Positions 1-8,583 of a stretch of 64,000 nucleotides of DNA are shown here, piece by piece; within the stretch, counting starts at the first letter, position 1; each line of letters begins with the position of its first letter. Below the pieces are notes generated by a model, which made no database searches, was not told the DNA's origin, and saw only the letters and a program-made list of their open reading frames with translations. Source of the DNA: an uncultured Muribaculaceae bacterium. Lineage in GTDB: Bacteria > Bacteroidota > Bacteroidia > Bacteroidales > Muribaculaceae. Location of the stretch: assembly GCA_934667475.1 (NCBI GenBank), contig CAKUMB010000001.1, positions 372,001 through 436,000 on the forward strand. The letters run 5' to 3'. The position numbers and the translations under genes are program-made.

Positions 1-833
1 TTTAGGTTGTTGTAGTCGTAGCCATAGTTGACCGACGCCACCACTTTGCCAATCTGCGTGGTGATGTAGGCGCCGGCTTCAGCGCCGCCGTGCTGGTTGG
101 TGCCGGCATTCAGCGTGCCCGCCACACCATTGATGCTGCTGCCGCCCACCATCACTATGTTGAGTATCGCGCCCACGCCCTCGGCGTCATATTTCGCGCC
201 CGGCTCGGTAATCACCTCAATCTTCTTCACCATGTTGGCCGGAATGGCCTTCAGCACCTCCTTGGGGTGTCCGCTAAGGCTGGGGTCGGGGTGCCCGTTT
301 TTGTAAATCTTGAAGTCGCTGCTGCCGCGCACCGTTATGTTGTCCTGGCCGTCGACGCTCACCATGGGCACCTTGCGCAGCATGTCCATCACGTTTTTGG
401 TCTTGCTCTCCTCATCGGCCTGCATGTCGTAGGAAATGCGGTCGATTTCGGTGGTCACCAGCGGCTTTTGCGCTGTCACCGTCACGGCGTTCAGCATGTT
501 GCCGTTGTCGCGAATCACCATTGTCCCAAGGTTGGCCTCGGGCTTCTGCTTGGTGATGGTGAATGTGGCTGTGGCGTCGGTCTTGCCCACCGACGAAAAG
601 CGTATGCGGTAGCTGCCTGCGCGACTAAGGCTCTGGCTGAATGCGCCGTTGCCGTCGGTCACGCCGGTGGTGAGCACCTTGGCCGTGTCGGGCATCAGAT
701 AGATGCGCGCCGTGGCATACGGTTCGCCGCTGCCGGTGGTGTCGTTGAGCTGGCACTTCACGCCATATTGCTGTGCTGCCGCTGCAAGCGACACGGCCGT
801 CAGGGCCATTATTGTGGTTATCCGTTGTGTCAT
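1..833 (-). CDS. Outer-membrane TonB-dependent receptor-like beta-barrel protein, 5' part only
   Basis: About 277 N-terminal residues are visible; the rest runs off the left edge. The protein starts with MTQRITTIMALTAV and a short export signal. A carboxypeptidase-regulatory-like domain follows at residues about 25-95 (YATARIYLMPDTAK, SLSRAGSYRIRFSS). A plug domain follows (VTAQKPLVTTEIDRIS, NVMDMLRKVPMVSVDG, ITVRGSSDFKIYKNG, MVKKIEVITEPGAKYDAEG, ILNIVM). This domain order is that of Bacteroidetes outer-membrane beta-barrel family proteins, which import a substrate or act as receptors with TonB energy. The substrate cannot be told. The start is the ATG at 831-833. No SusD-like partner is visible on this side. 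I see no clear promoter box between it and 1190. Confidence 0.85.
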   Translation of the reverse strand, partial: MTQRITTIMALTAVSLAAAAQQYGVKCQLNDTTGSGEPYATARIYLMPDTAKVLTTGVTDGNGAFSQSLSRAGSYRIRFSSVGKTDATATFTITKQKPEANLGTMVIRDNGNMLNAVTVTAQKPLVTTEIDRISYDMQADEESKTKNVMDMLRKVPMVSVDGQDNITVRGSSDFKIYKNGHPDPSLSGHPKEVLKAIPANMVKKIEVITEPGAKYDAEGVGAILNIVMVGGSSINGVAGTLNAGTNQHGGAEAGAYITTQIGKVVASVNYGYDYNNL

Positions 834-1190
834 TGAATATTCTTTTTCTGTAGATTTTACTATTAAGACGCACTGCATACCCGATTTATAACACATGCAT
901 CGGGATTTTTTTGAGTGATTCTGCTTAAATAGATGCGCAATCGAGGGCAAAAAGTTGCACTGAAAGCCACAAATGTGTATGCAATTTTCATGCCATCGGG
1001 TGCTCTACCGATAAAAAAAGAATAATCTGGCAACAGCGGCCAACCGACAGAAACAACTCTTCCACTTGCTTTTGCGTGAACTCACGCTCTTCGGTATGTC
1101 TTATCATGGTCGCCTTACTTCCAGGCCGACCCTGAGATTCGCATATTCGACGTGGTGGGATAAATTCGGCCACACAGTGTTAGAATAAAA
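834..1190. other. Intergenic stretch without a supported gene
   Basis: No homology-supported gene is seen. A 61-codon minus-strand open frame (988-1173) has no recognisable domain. It lies next to the IS3-like ends at 1207-1251, so it could be degraded insertion-sequence sequence. That is speculation. Confidence 0.4.
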
Positions 1191-1280
1191 GCCCCCGACA
1201 GCCGTTGTGAACTGCACCCCAAAAGTTTTGTGTCTAACTTTTGGGGGTCACTTCATTGTTGCTGCCGGGGGCGTTTTTTT
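1191..1280. terminator. Bidirectional terminator of the GLUG gene, loop carrying a second inverted repeat
   Basis: The outer arms are GCCCCCGACAGC (1191-1202) and GCTGCCGGGGGC (1261-1272), 11 of 12 paired. T-tracts lie on both sides: GTTTTTTT after 1272 on plus and TTTTATT after 1191 on minus. The stop codon of the minus-strand GLUG gene is at 1312, so the site is well placed to end it. The loop is unusually long, about 58 nt, and holds a separate inverted repeat. Confidence 0.7.
1207..1251. repeat. 45-bp inverted repeat resembling abutted IS3-family ends
   Basis: The segment begins GTGAACTGCACCCCAAAAG and ends CTAACTTTTGGGGGTCAC. The two halves are mutually complementary over the ends and over the CCCCAAAAG/CTTTTGGGG core. 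Terminal repeats starting TGnnCTGCACCCCAAAAGTTAGAC are typical of some IS3-family elements (recalled, not searched). No transposase lies between the halves, so this would be a minimal internally deleted remnant sitting in a terminator loop. No clear 3-bp target duplication is visible. Confidence 0.45.
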
Positions 1281-1311
1281 AAGCGTTTCGCTTGTTTGTC
1301 AAAATGGTCAA

Positions 1312-4300
1312 TCAGCGGGTGCGCGTGACAATCATTTTCTGGGTCGACGAAGTGCCGTCTTTGTAGATGGTGCGCACAATGTTCACACCCTCCACAGGAT
1401 GGCTGTATACGATGCCGTTAACACCCACATACTCCATGCGCTCCACTTCCTTGTCGGCGTTGATTTGGTCTGTGCCGCTGGGTTTGACGAGGGTGATGGT
1501 GTATTCAAGGCTGTTGCCGTCGATGCTGGCCTTGAGGGTTGCGGTCTCGCCGCCATTGATGTTGACCAGCGTAATGTGGCCGTCTTCATCGATGCGCAGG
1601 TTGTCGCTCACCGTCCACTCAACACCTTCGGGAACGCCCACATTGAAGCTCTCGGTCACTGCGCTGCGCTTGTCGCCGGGGGCGATGGCCAGTGCTGCCG
1701 AGTAGAGCTTCACAATGGCGGAGTCGGCCAGAGTCTTGATGGCGGGATAGCAGTTGTCGCGCATTGTCCAGCAGCTGTCGCCCCAGTTGAGCTGGGTGAG
1801 GGCAGCGGTGGGAACTGCATTCACAGCGGTGTCGTTGGCAAACGTGTTGTCCACTGCCTGGCAGTCGTAGTATGCGTCGGTCACCGTCACGTTGGCTATG
1901 GCCACACCGCCGCACACGTTGCCGCACGATGCCGAGTCGGCCTCAGATGCGCATGTCACGTTGCCCGTGTTGAAGGCGCGTGCCAGAGTGGTGTAGTTCT
2001 TCACCGGCAGACCGATGATGCCGCCCACTTGCTTGCAGCCGCGCACGTTGCCGTGGTTGTACACGTCGCTCAGTTCAGCCTTGCCGGTGCCCATCACGCC
2101 GCCCACATTGTAGGCGTTGGCTGCGTTGCTGCCGGTTGACCACACAAGCCCTGCGTTGCCCGACGACATGATTTGGCCAGCGCTGTTGCCGGCCACGCCG
2201 CCCAGGTTGTAGCGGCCTTGCACACCGCCGGCGTTGAAGCAGTCCTTAATCAGGGCATCGTTGTTGTTGCCCACAATGCCGCCAGCTTGGTAGTCGGCGG
2301 TTACGCTTGCATAGTTTATGTTGGCCACCACGTCGTTGTGCATCTTGTTTTCGCCCACGATGCCGCCGGCGCTTTGCTTGGTGCTCTCCACGCTGCCGTA
2401 GTTCACGTTGTGGCTAATCACATTGTGTATGTTGGCCTTGGCGTTGCCGGTGGCACCCACGATGCCGCCAGCCTGATAAGTCTTGCACGCTACGGCGCCA
2501 TAGTTCACGCAGCTGTCCACAAGGGTGCCCGGAGTGGTGCCCAGTGTGCCAATGATGCCGCCCGCGCCATAGGTGCCGCTCTGCACGTCGCCGTGGTTCA
2601 CGTTGTGCTTGGCTGTGCCGGGACGGGACAGGCAGCCAATGATGCCGCCTGCGCAGTAGGTGGTGGTAGTCACTTTGCCGCGGTTCACGCAGTAGGTCAC
2701 GTTGCCGCCTGTGGTGCTCGACTGGTAGCCTGTGATGCCGCCAGCGTAGTTCTGGCTTGCGGTCACAGTGCCGTCGTTCGACGAGTGGGTGATGCCGCCG
2801 CCGCTTGAGCCTGTGATGCCGCCAATCGAGTATTTGCCCGATATGGCGCCTGTGTTATAGCAGCTGTCGATGGCCACGTTCTCGTCGGTAGAGCCGGCGA
2901 TGCCGCCGCCCTGGCCGTTGGCCGAGGTCACTGTGCCATAGTTGCTGCAGTTTGTGAAGCGGGCCTTGGGATTGGCCACGCCCACCAGACCGCCGGCAAA
3001 GCCCATCTTGGCGGTGGTCACCTTGCCGCGGTTCACGCAGTTGCGCATTGTGCCGCTCGACAGGCCGGCAAAGCCGCCAATATACTGGTAGCCGGTGATG
3101 TCGCTGTTGGCGCCCAGGGTGAGGTCTTCAATCACGCCATTGTCGCCCACCAGGCCAAAGAGGCCCTTGTTGATGCCTGTCTTGTAGTCTTCGTTGTGGT
3201 ACACAAAGCCGTCAATGGTTTTGCCGTTGCCGTCGAAGTGGCCCTGGAAGCGGGTCGCGCCGTCGGCCACGAGCATAGTCGATGCTGTGGTGTCGCCCTT
3301 GAAGTCGAGGTCGTTGACCAGCAGCATGTATTCATCGTCGAATGCTGCCTCGTAGTCGAGTGAGTATTTGGCCACTGCCTGCCAGTCGGCCACGGTCTCG
3401 ATGCGCCACGGGTTGTCCTTTGTACCCTCGCCATTGGGCAGCATCTTGGGCGCTGCAAACAGCGGATAGTGCTTGGTGAGGTTGCCGCTGGTGAATGTGA
3501 GCGTGTCGCGCTCTACGCTGGTGAGGGCTGCAAGATTCAGGGCATTGCCGCTTATGGTGAAGTTCTTTGCGTGGGCCAGTGCAGCCTTGGCACCGGCGCC
3601 GGTCACGATTTGTGCCGACTTGTGCACCAGGAAGCGGGTGTCCTTCTTGCCGTCGGCACTGAACACTATGTAGTTGGCGCGGTTGAATGCGGCTGCCTGC
3701 TCGCTGGCAAATGCTTTGAGCACGGGATACTGGCCCTTGGCATAGCTCCACAGGGCGGTGTCGATGCCCTTTATGCTGTCGCCTGACACGAGGCTGGCTG
3801 TGGCGCTTGCCTCAATGCCGTCGATGGCCTGCGCGTTGCCGGCATTCTTGCCGGCCAGCTGACTGTCGTAGTAGCCGTTGGCCACTGTGGTGGAGTTGGC
3901 GTTGTACTTGCCAAACACTGCGCCCAGTGTCTTCTGGTCGCTGAACGACTCCACGGTGCCGGTGGCAATCATGCCGGTCACTGTGGTGCGGTAGGCGTTG
4001 TTGCCGGCTATGCCGCCCACTTCGCCGCCTGCGCTCACATGGCCCTGGTTGGCCACGTTGGCCATGGTGCCGCCATTCTCGCCGGCGATGCCGCCGGCGG
4101 TCTTCAGTGCTGTGCTGTCCGACTCCAGCGATGTGAGCACTGCCACGCCCACGTTGCCGTCGTTCTGGCTCAGCTCTATGGCGCCAAGGTTGGTGCCCAC
4201 AATACCGCCTGCCACGGTGCCGCCCGATGTGATTGAGCCGGCATTGTAGCAGCCGCTCACTGTGGCGCCGGCAGCATTGTAGGCTGCGACGCCTGCTGCT

Positions 4301-7269
4301 GCGGTCTTGGTGGCCTTGATGGTGGCAAAGTTGCGGCAGTTTTCAATGCGGCCGCCGTTGTAGGCTGCCACGCCTGCCACATAGCTGCCGCCAGTCACCT
4401 GGCAGTCGGCTGCGATGTTCAGGTTCTTGATCACCGACTTCAGACCGGTGTAGATGAATAGGCCTGCCATGTGGTTCTCGGTGTTGGCAATGAAGTCGCC
4501 ATTGCTGCCAATGCTGCGGTTGGCCTGCCAGTTCTTAATCGAGTGGCCGTCGCCGTCAAGGGTGCCGTTGAATGCGTAATACACGCCGCGGGCCGACATG
4601 CCATAGAAGCCTGTGTCGCCGCCCATGTCGATGTCGTTGGCCAGCTTGAAGTAGGTGCCGGTGTAGTCATACAGCTGCACGTCTACAGCGTTGCGGATCT
4701 TCATAAGGTCGTCCTTGCTCTTGATGAGGTAGGGGTTGGCCTCGGTGCCGGCGCCTTCAAACTCGTCGGGCACCACTTTCATGATGTAGATGCGGAAGTC
4801 GTTGCCGCGAGTCACGGTCAGCGTGTCGCTGGCAGCAGTGGTGGCTGTCACGGTCACGTTGTTGCCGTTGAGCTTCAGTCCGTGGCCGGTGGTGCCCAGC
4901 GCGCCGCCCTTGAAGAGGTTCCAGGTCACGCCGTTGGCTGTGCTCACTGTGAAGCTGCTCTTCATGCGCTTCACGGTTTCACCGCTCTTCAGTGTGAAGG
5001 GCACAGCGTCGAGCAGTGCCTTGCCCACTGTGGTGAACTTGGCCAGCTGCGGGTAGAGGCCGGCTTTCAGGGTCCACGTCTGCGCGTCGAAGCCCTCGGG
5101 GGCTTTGCCCGATGTGAGGGTGGCCGTTTCGAGAGAGTGCTCGGCCGAACCATTGTAGCTGGCCTGGCCGTCGAAGTATGTGTCGTTGATCTTGGCGGGT
5201 TCGCTGCCAATCATGTTGCCATACAGCTCATTGTTGAGCGCAGAGCCCGAGCACAGCACAACGCCCGTGCTGAGGCAGCTGTTGAGTTCGGGGGCGTCGC
5301 TCTTGTTGGGGCCGCTTTCGCCTTTTTCAAGCACGCCTGCAATGCCGCCCACCATGTCGCTGGTGTAGCTGCGCACTATGCCCGAGTTGTAGCAGTTGTT
5401 GAGTTTTGCGCCAAGGCTGTGGCCGATTATGCCGCCCACATAGCCCTGGTGGGCGCTGGTGTGGCTTGAATTCACCTGACCGCCGTTCCAGCAGCGGTCG
5501 ATGGTGCCGAGTTGCATGTAGCCGGCAATGCCGCCTATTTTGCCCTCGCCATAGGCGTCGGTCAAAACGCCTGTGAAGTAGCAGTCGCTTATGTGCGAGG
5601 TGACGCGTGAGTTAGAGCCGCACACGCCGCCCGCATAGCCTTTCTTGTAGGTGAGGTTCACTGTGGCGTCGCTCCACGAGTCGCTTATCACGTTGTAGTT
5701 GACGCCCACAATGCCGCCCACCATGCCCTCGCCCTCGATGGAGCCCGAGAACGAAGTGGAGTCGACGGTGCCGTAGTTCATGCCCACAATGCCGCCGCCG
5801 TAGTATGCGGGCACGCCCACATAGCCGCCGGTCACGGTGATGTTGCTCACTTTGCCGTTGCTCTCACCGGCCACGACGCCCACTTTCGACTTGGCAGTGT
5901 TGATCGATGGGTTCACAAACTTGATGTCGCGCACCTGAGCATCGTTGCCCAGCAGGCCGAACATGCCGGCGTTGAACTCGTCGCGGCGGTTCTGCGTGAG
6001 GTTGCTTATGGTGTGGCCCTGGCCGTCGTAGATGCCGTTGAACGCCGTCTTTGCCACGCCTATGGGCTCATGGTTGTCAACCGCCTTCATGTCGATGTCG
6101 GCCGTCTGGCGGAAGTACACGCCTGTAAACACGTTGCTGCCGTTGCGGTAGCTGGCATTGTGGTTGTTGGCGTTGGCCAGGTCTTCAATGTCTTGTGCCG
6201 TGGCCACCTCATAGGGCGACTCCTTGGTGCCCGCACCCTTCAGCGTGAGTGCCGATGTGAACGGAGTGAACTCCTCGGGCACGCTGATCTCGCTCTTCTC
6301 AAGAGCCTCGGTGATGTAGCTCCTGTTGCTGTTGCGCGAGAAGGCCCACTTGCCAAAGCTGATGGTGGTGCCCGTGTAGGTGCCGTTGAGCCCGCTGCTC
6401 TTCAGTGTGAGGTTGGTGGGCGAGGTGTAGCTGCTGATGCAGAAGTTGTAGTAGTTGGTGATGCCTTGCGTGGCAAGGGTCTGGTGGGGCATGAACACCG
6501 CTCCGGTGCTGTCTACCGTCATCACCACCTCCGAGCCGCAGTTGTAGAAGTTGCGCACTGCAATCTGCGTCTTGCTCTCGCGCGAGTAGCAGGCGGGGTA
6601 GGTGCGCACCTTCAGACTGTCCTCGGTCTGCGTGAGGCTGTAGTCGGTGATCATGGCATTGGCCTTGTAGAGCTTGGTCTTGCTGTTCACGATTTGCGTG
6701 CCGCGGTACTGGCCGCTGAGCACGAATATGCCCCAAGAGCCAATCTCTATGTTGCCGCCGTCGGCCACAGTGAGCTCAATTTCGCGGTTGGTGTAGTAGG
6801 CCTTTTTGTTGAGGTCGACCACGCAGCAATACAGCGAACCGTATTTGCTGTCGACGTAGGTCACCTGTGGCTTGATTCTAATCACGCCGGTGCTGGCGTC
6901 ATAAGCACCCTTTATGGTGCGCTGGCCGCCAATCAGGTTGTAGATGGTCACTGAGTCGGTGCCCAGCGGCGCAATCTGCACCATGTATTTGCGCGACACC
7001 GACAGGGGCACGCTTGTGCCGTAGTCGGTGGTGTAGTAGTAGCCCTTGAGGCTGGCCAGCGCGGGGGCGCGCCTTGCCCTTGAGGCCTTTTTCACTGCCG
7101 GAGGCGCCTTGGTGGCGTCGAGGGTATAGCCCGATGGGCTAAACTCCTTTGCCACAGCCTCGCGGTCCACTCCTAAAAGAGTGACCCCATTGCGCACGGT
7201 GGTGCTGGTGCCCGCATAGGCACTTGCCACAACCAGCAATGAGGCTAAGAAAGTGGTAACTTTTTTCAT
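1312..7269 (-). CDS. Giant secreted GLUG-repeat surface protein with a type IX-like C-terminal tail
   Basis: 1985 residues. A signal peptide (MKKVTTFLASLLVVASAYAG) is followed by about 320 residues without a recognised domain. Three tandem GLUG blocks follow. Their openings are GAGTKESPYEVATAQDIEDL (near residue 345), GAGTEANPYLIKSKDDL (near 840) and GEGTKDNPWRIETVADW (near 1280). Each opening is followed by an NDIDM-like strand and then many GGIVG/GGIAG/GGITG turns, roughly two dozen in all. Such repeats are expected to form a long parallel beta-helix. The tail (YVGVNGIVYSHPVEGVNIVR, then KMIVTR) resembles a type A type IX sorting domain, so cell-surface display is inferred. The function is unknown; an adhesin or polymer-binding role is possible. 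The gene appears monocistronic, with a terminator at 1191-1280 and a TAAATTTG box about 40 nt ahead of the start. Confidence 0.85.
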   Translation of the reverse strand: MKKVTTFLASLLVVASAYAGTSTTVRNGVTLLGVDREAVAKEFSPSGYTLDATKAPPAVKKASRARRAPALASLKGYYYTTDYGTSVPLSVSRKYMVQIAPLGTDSVTIYNLIGGQRTIKGAYDASTGVIRIKPQVTYVDSKYGSLYCCVVDLNKKAYYTNREIELTVADGGNIEIGSWGIFVLSGQYRGTQIVNSKTKLYKANAMITDYSLTQTEDSLKVRTYPACYSRESKTQIAVRNFYNCGSEVVMTVDSTGAVFMPHQTLATQGITNYYNFCISSYTSPTNLTLKSSGLNGTYTGTTISFGKWAFSRNSNRSYITEALEKSEISVPEEFTPFTSALTLKGAGTKESPYEVATAQDIEDLANANNHNASYRNGSNVFTGVYFRQTADIDMKAVDNHEPIGVAKTAFNGIYDGQGHTISNLTQNRRDEFNAGMFGLLGNDAQVRDIKFVNPSINTAKSKVGVVAGESNGKVSNITVTGGYVGVPAYYGGGIVGMNYGTVDSTSFSGSIEGEGMVGGIVGVNYNVISDSWSDATVNLTYKKGYAGGVCGSNSRVTSHISDCYFTGVLTDAYGEGKIGGIAGYMQLGTIDRCWNGGQVNSSHTSAHQGYVGGIIGHSLGAKLNNCYNSGIVRSYTSDMVGGIAGVLEKGESGPNKSDAPELNSCLSTGVVLCSGSALNNELYGNMIGSEPAKINDTYFDGQASYNGSAEHSLETATLTSGKAPEGFDAQTWTLKAGLYPQLAKFTTVGKALLDAVPFTLKSGETVKRMKSSFTVSTANGVTWNLFKGGALGTTGHGLKLNGNNVTVTATTAASDTLTVTRGNDFRIYIMKVVPDEFEGAGTEANPYLIKSKDDLMKIRNAVDVQLYDYTGTYFKLANDIDMGGDTGFYGMSARGVYYAFNGTLDGDGHSIKNWQANRSIGSNGDFIANTENHMAGLFIYTGLKSVIKNLNIAADCQVTGGSYVAGVAAYNGGRIENCRNFATIKATKTAAAGVAAYNAAGATVSGCYNAGSITSGGTVAGGIVGTNLGAIELSQNDGNVGVAVLTSLESDSTALKTAGGIAGENGGTMANVANQGHVSAGGEVGGIAGNNAYRTTVTGMIATGTVESFSDQKTLGAVFGKYNANSTTVANGYYDSQLAGKNAGNAQAIDGIEASATASLVSGDSIKGIDTALWSYAKGQYPVLKAFASEQAAAFNRANYIVFSADGKKDTRFLVHKSAQIVTGAGAKAALAHAKNFTISGNALNLAALTSVERDTLTFTSGNLTKHYPLFAAPKMLPNGEGTKDNPWRIETVADWQAVAKYSLDYEAAFDDEYMLLVNDLDFKGDTTASTMLVADGATRFQGHFDGNGKTIDGFVYHNEDYKTGINKGLFGLVGDNGVIEDLTLGANSDITGYQYIGGFAGLSSGTMRNCVNRGKVTTAKMGFAGGLVGVANPKARFTNCSNYGTVTSANGQGGGIAGSTDENVAIDSCYNTGAISGKYSIGGITGSSGGGITHSSNDGTVTASQNYAGGITGYQSSTTGGNVTYCVNRGKVTTTTYCAGGIIGCLSRPGTAKHNVNHGDVQSGTYGAGGIIGTLGTTPGTLVDSCVNYGAVACKTYQAGGIVGATGNAKANIHNVISHNVNYGSVESTKQSAGGIVGENKMHNDVVANINYASVTADYQAGGIVGNNNDALIKDCFNAGGVQGRYNLGGVAGNSAGQIMSSGNAGLVWSTGSNAANAYNVGGVMGTGKAELSDVYNHGNVRGCKQVGGIIGLPVKNYTTLARAFNTGNVTCASEADSASCGNVCGGVAIANVTVTDAYYDCQAVDNTFANDTAVNAVPTAALTQLNWGDSCWTMRDNCYPAIKTLADSAIVKLYSAALAIAPGDKRSAVTESFNVGVPEGVEWTVSDNLRIDEDGHITLVNINGGETATLKASIDGNSLEYTITLVKPSGTDQINADKEVERMEYVGVNGIVYSHPVEGVNIVRTIYKDGTSSTQKMIVTRTR

Positions 7270-7311
7270 GTGAAACCTGGTTTAAAAATTGATGTTATGG
7301 AAATAGTCCTA

Positions 7312-7319
7312 CAAATTTA
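7312..7319 (-). promoter_or_regulatory. Promoter -7 box of the GLUG gene
   Basis: The minus strand reads TAAATTTG, which fits the Bacteroidetes TAnnTTTG -7 consensus, 43 nt upstream of the start codon. No convincing TTTG -33 box is seen at the usual distance. Confidence 0.45.
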
Positions 7320-7392
7320 GCGAAATAGTAACGAAAAATCAGTAAAAATGTAAAAAATATAGTAGCACCGCTTTTGGTAGGCAGCCTAATGC

Positions 7393-7442
7393 AAAAACAG
7401 CCGGAGGCGGTGCTCAGCGTAGCGCTGGCAGCCGCCTCCGGC
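7393..7442 (-). terminator. Terminator of the korAB operon
   Basis: The arms GCCGGAGGCGG (7400-7410) and CCGCCTCCGGC (7432-7442) pair perfectly. On minus the stem is followed by TGTTTTTG. It lies about 110 nt after the korB stop. A second GC-rich imperfect hairpin at about 7500-7547 lies between it and korB. Confidence 0.8.
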
Positions 7443-7551
7443 ATGATGTGCAGATGTTTTTTTAAGATTGCGTCGGGTCACCTGCGATCAGGTAAGCTCC
7501 TCAGTGCCGGCGCGCCGCACCCTCGCGGGTGTGCCGCGCCTGAGTGAAGCA

Positions 7552-8583
7552 CTATTTCACTTCCCAGGTGTTGCCCGAAAGGATCATATCGCGCAGGTTC
7601 TTGAAGCCATGCTTGGCCTCAACGTCGCGCACTTGTGCTTCGACGTCGGCCTCATAGCTCGGAGCCTCCACGTCACGAATCACGCCGATGGCCAGTGGCA
7701 GCTCGTGCCCGTCCATCATGGCGAGCTGCTGGTGCAGGAAGTTGCTGCGGCAGTGGGCGTCGTGCACAAGCACGTCGTCGATGGTGTATCCGTCCTCGCC
7801 CAGCTTCACTGCCTTAAGGCCGAAGCCGTCTTGAACCAGACCCTTGTCGTTGTCCTTGCCAAACAGCATCTTCTCGCCGTGAACAAGATGGATTGTGCGG
7901 TCGGCGCGCGTAGCGCGGTCGGTGATGTAGTTGTGGATTCCATTGTTGAAAATCATGCAGTTCTGCAGCATTTCCACCACCGAGCAGCCCTTGTGGCGCG
8001 CGGCGGCCACCATAATCTCCTGGCCCACCTTAAGCTCCACGTCGATGCCGCGGGCAAAGAATGTGCCGCGGGCGCCAAACACGAGCTCGGCGGGTATGAA
8101 CGGATCTTCGGTTGTGCCGTAGGGCGATGATTTCGACACAAATCCACGGTCGCTTGTGGGCGAATACTGACCCTTGGTGAGACCGTAAATCTTGTTGTTG
8201 AGCAGCAGGAGGTTGACGTCCACATTGCGCCTAACCTCATGAATAAAGTGGTTGCCGCCAATGGCCAGGCCGTCGCCGTCGCCGGCCACCTGCCATACGG
8301 TCATTTTTGGATTGGCAACCTTAAAACCGGAGGCAACAGCCCCGCCGCGGCCATGAATTGTGTGGAAGCCGTAGGTGTTCATGTAGTAAGGAAGTCGAGA
8401 ACTGCAGCCGATACCTGAAATCACCGCAGTCTCATACGGAGGCACTCCAAGCTCGGCCATGGCCTTGTGGAGCACGTTCAGTATGGCGTGGTCGCCGCAT
8501 CCCGGGCACCAGCGCACGCTCTGGCCGTTCTTGTAGTCCTTCGGTTCGTATGTTTGTGTTGTTTTCTGTTCGTCCATAATCAT
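7552..8583 (-). CDS. korB: 2-oxoacid (2-oxoglutarate) : ferredoxin oxidoreductase subunit beta
   Basis: 343 residues, the thiamine-diphosphate subunit that oxidatively decarboxylates a 2-oxoacid to the acyl-CoA and reduces ferredoxin with its alpha partner. Visible motifs are VRWCPGCGDHAILN near the N-terminus and the ThDP/Mg site GDGDGLAIGGNHFIHEVRRN with LLLNNKIYGLTKGQYSPTS. Length is usual. The first ATG overlaps the korA stop as ATGA, so the genes are translationally coupled. A strong AAGGAGG lies 4 nt before this ATG but 10 nt before a second in-frame ATG (8575-8577), so the start may be either. 2-oxoglutarate is the likely substrate by family; other 2-oxoacids cannot be excluded from sequence alone. 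Confidence 0.92.
   Translation of the reverse strand: MIMDEQKTTQTYEPKDYKNGQSVRWCPGCGDHAILNVLHKAMAELGVPPYETAVISGIGCSSRLPYYMNTYGFHTIHGRGGAVASGFKVANPKMTVWQVAGDGDGLAIGGNHFIHEVRRNVDVNLLLLNNKIYGLTKGQYSPTSDRGFVSKSSPYGTTEDPFIPAELVFGARGTFFARGIDVELKVGQEIMVAAARHKGCSVVEMLQNCMIFNNGIHNYITDRATRADRTIHLVHGEKMLFGKDNDKGLVQDGFGLKAVKLGEDGYTIDDVLVHDAHCRSNFLHQQLAMMDGHELPLAIGVIRDVEAPSYEADVEAQVRDVEAKHGFKNLRDMILSGNTWEVK

Noticed and set aside
988..1173. 61-codon minus-strand frame
   Set aside because: No family resemblance; mentioned only as possible insertion-sequence debris.
1207..2139. A 310-codon plus-strand frame opposite the GLUG gene
   Set aside because: It mirrors the real minus-strand repeat protein. Its Val/Ala/His-rich composition is that of antisense frames and it has no domain.
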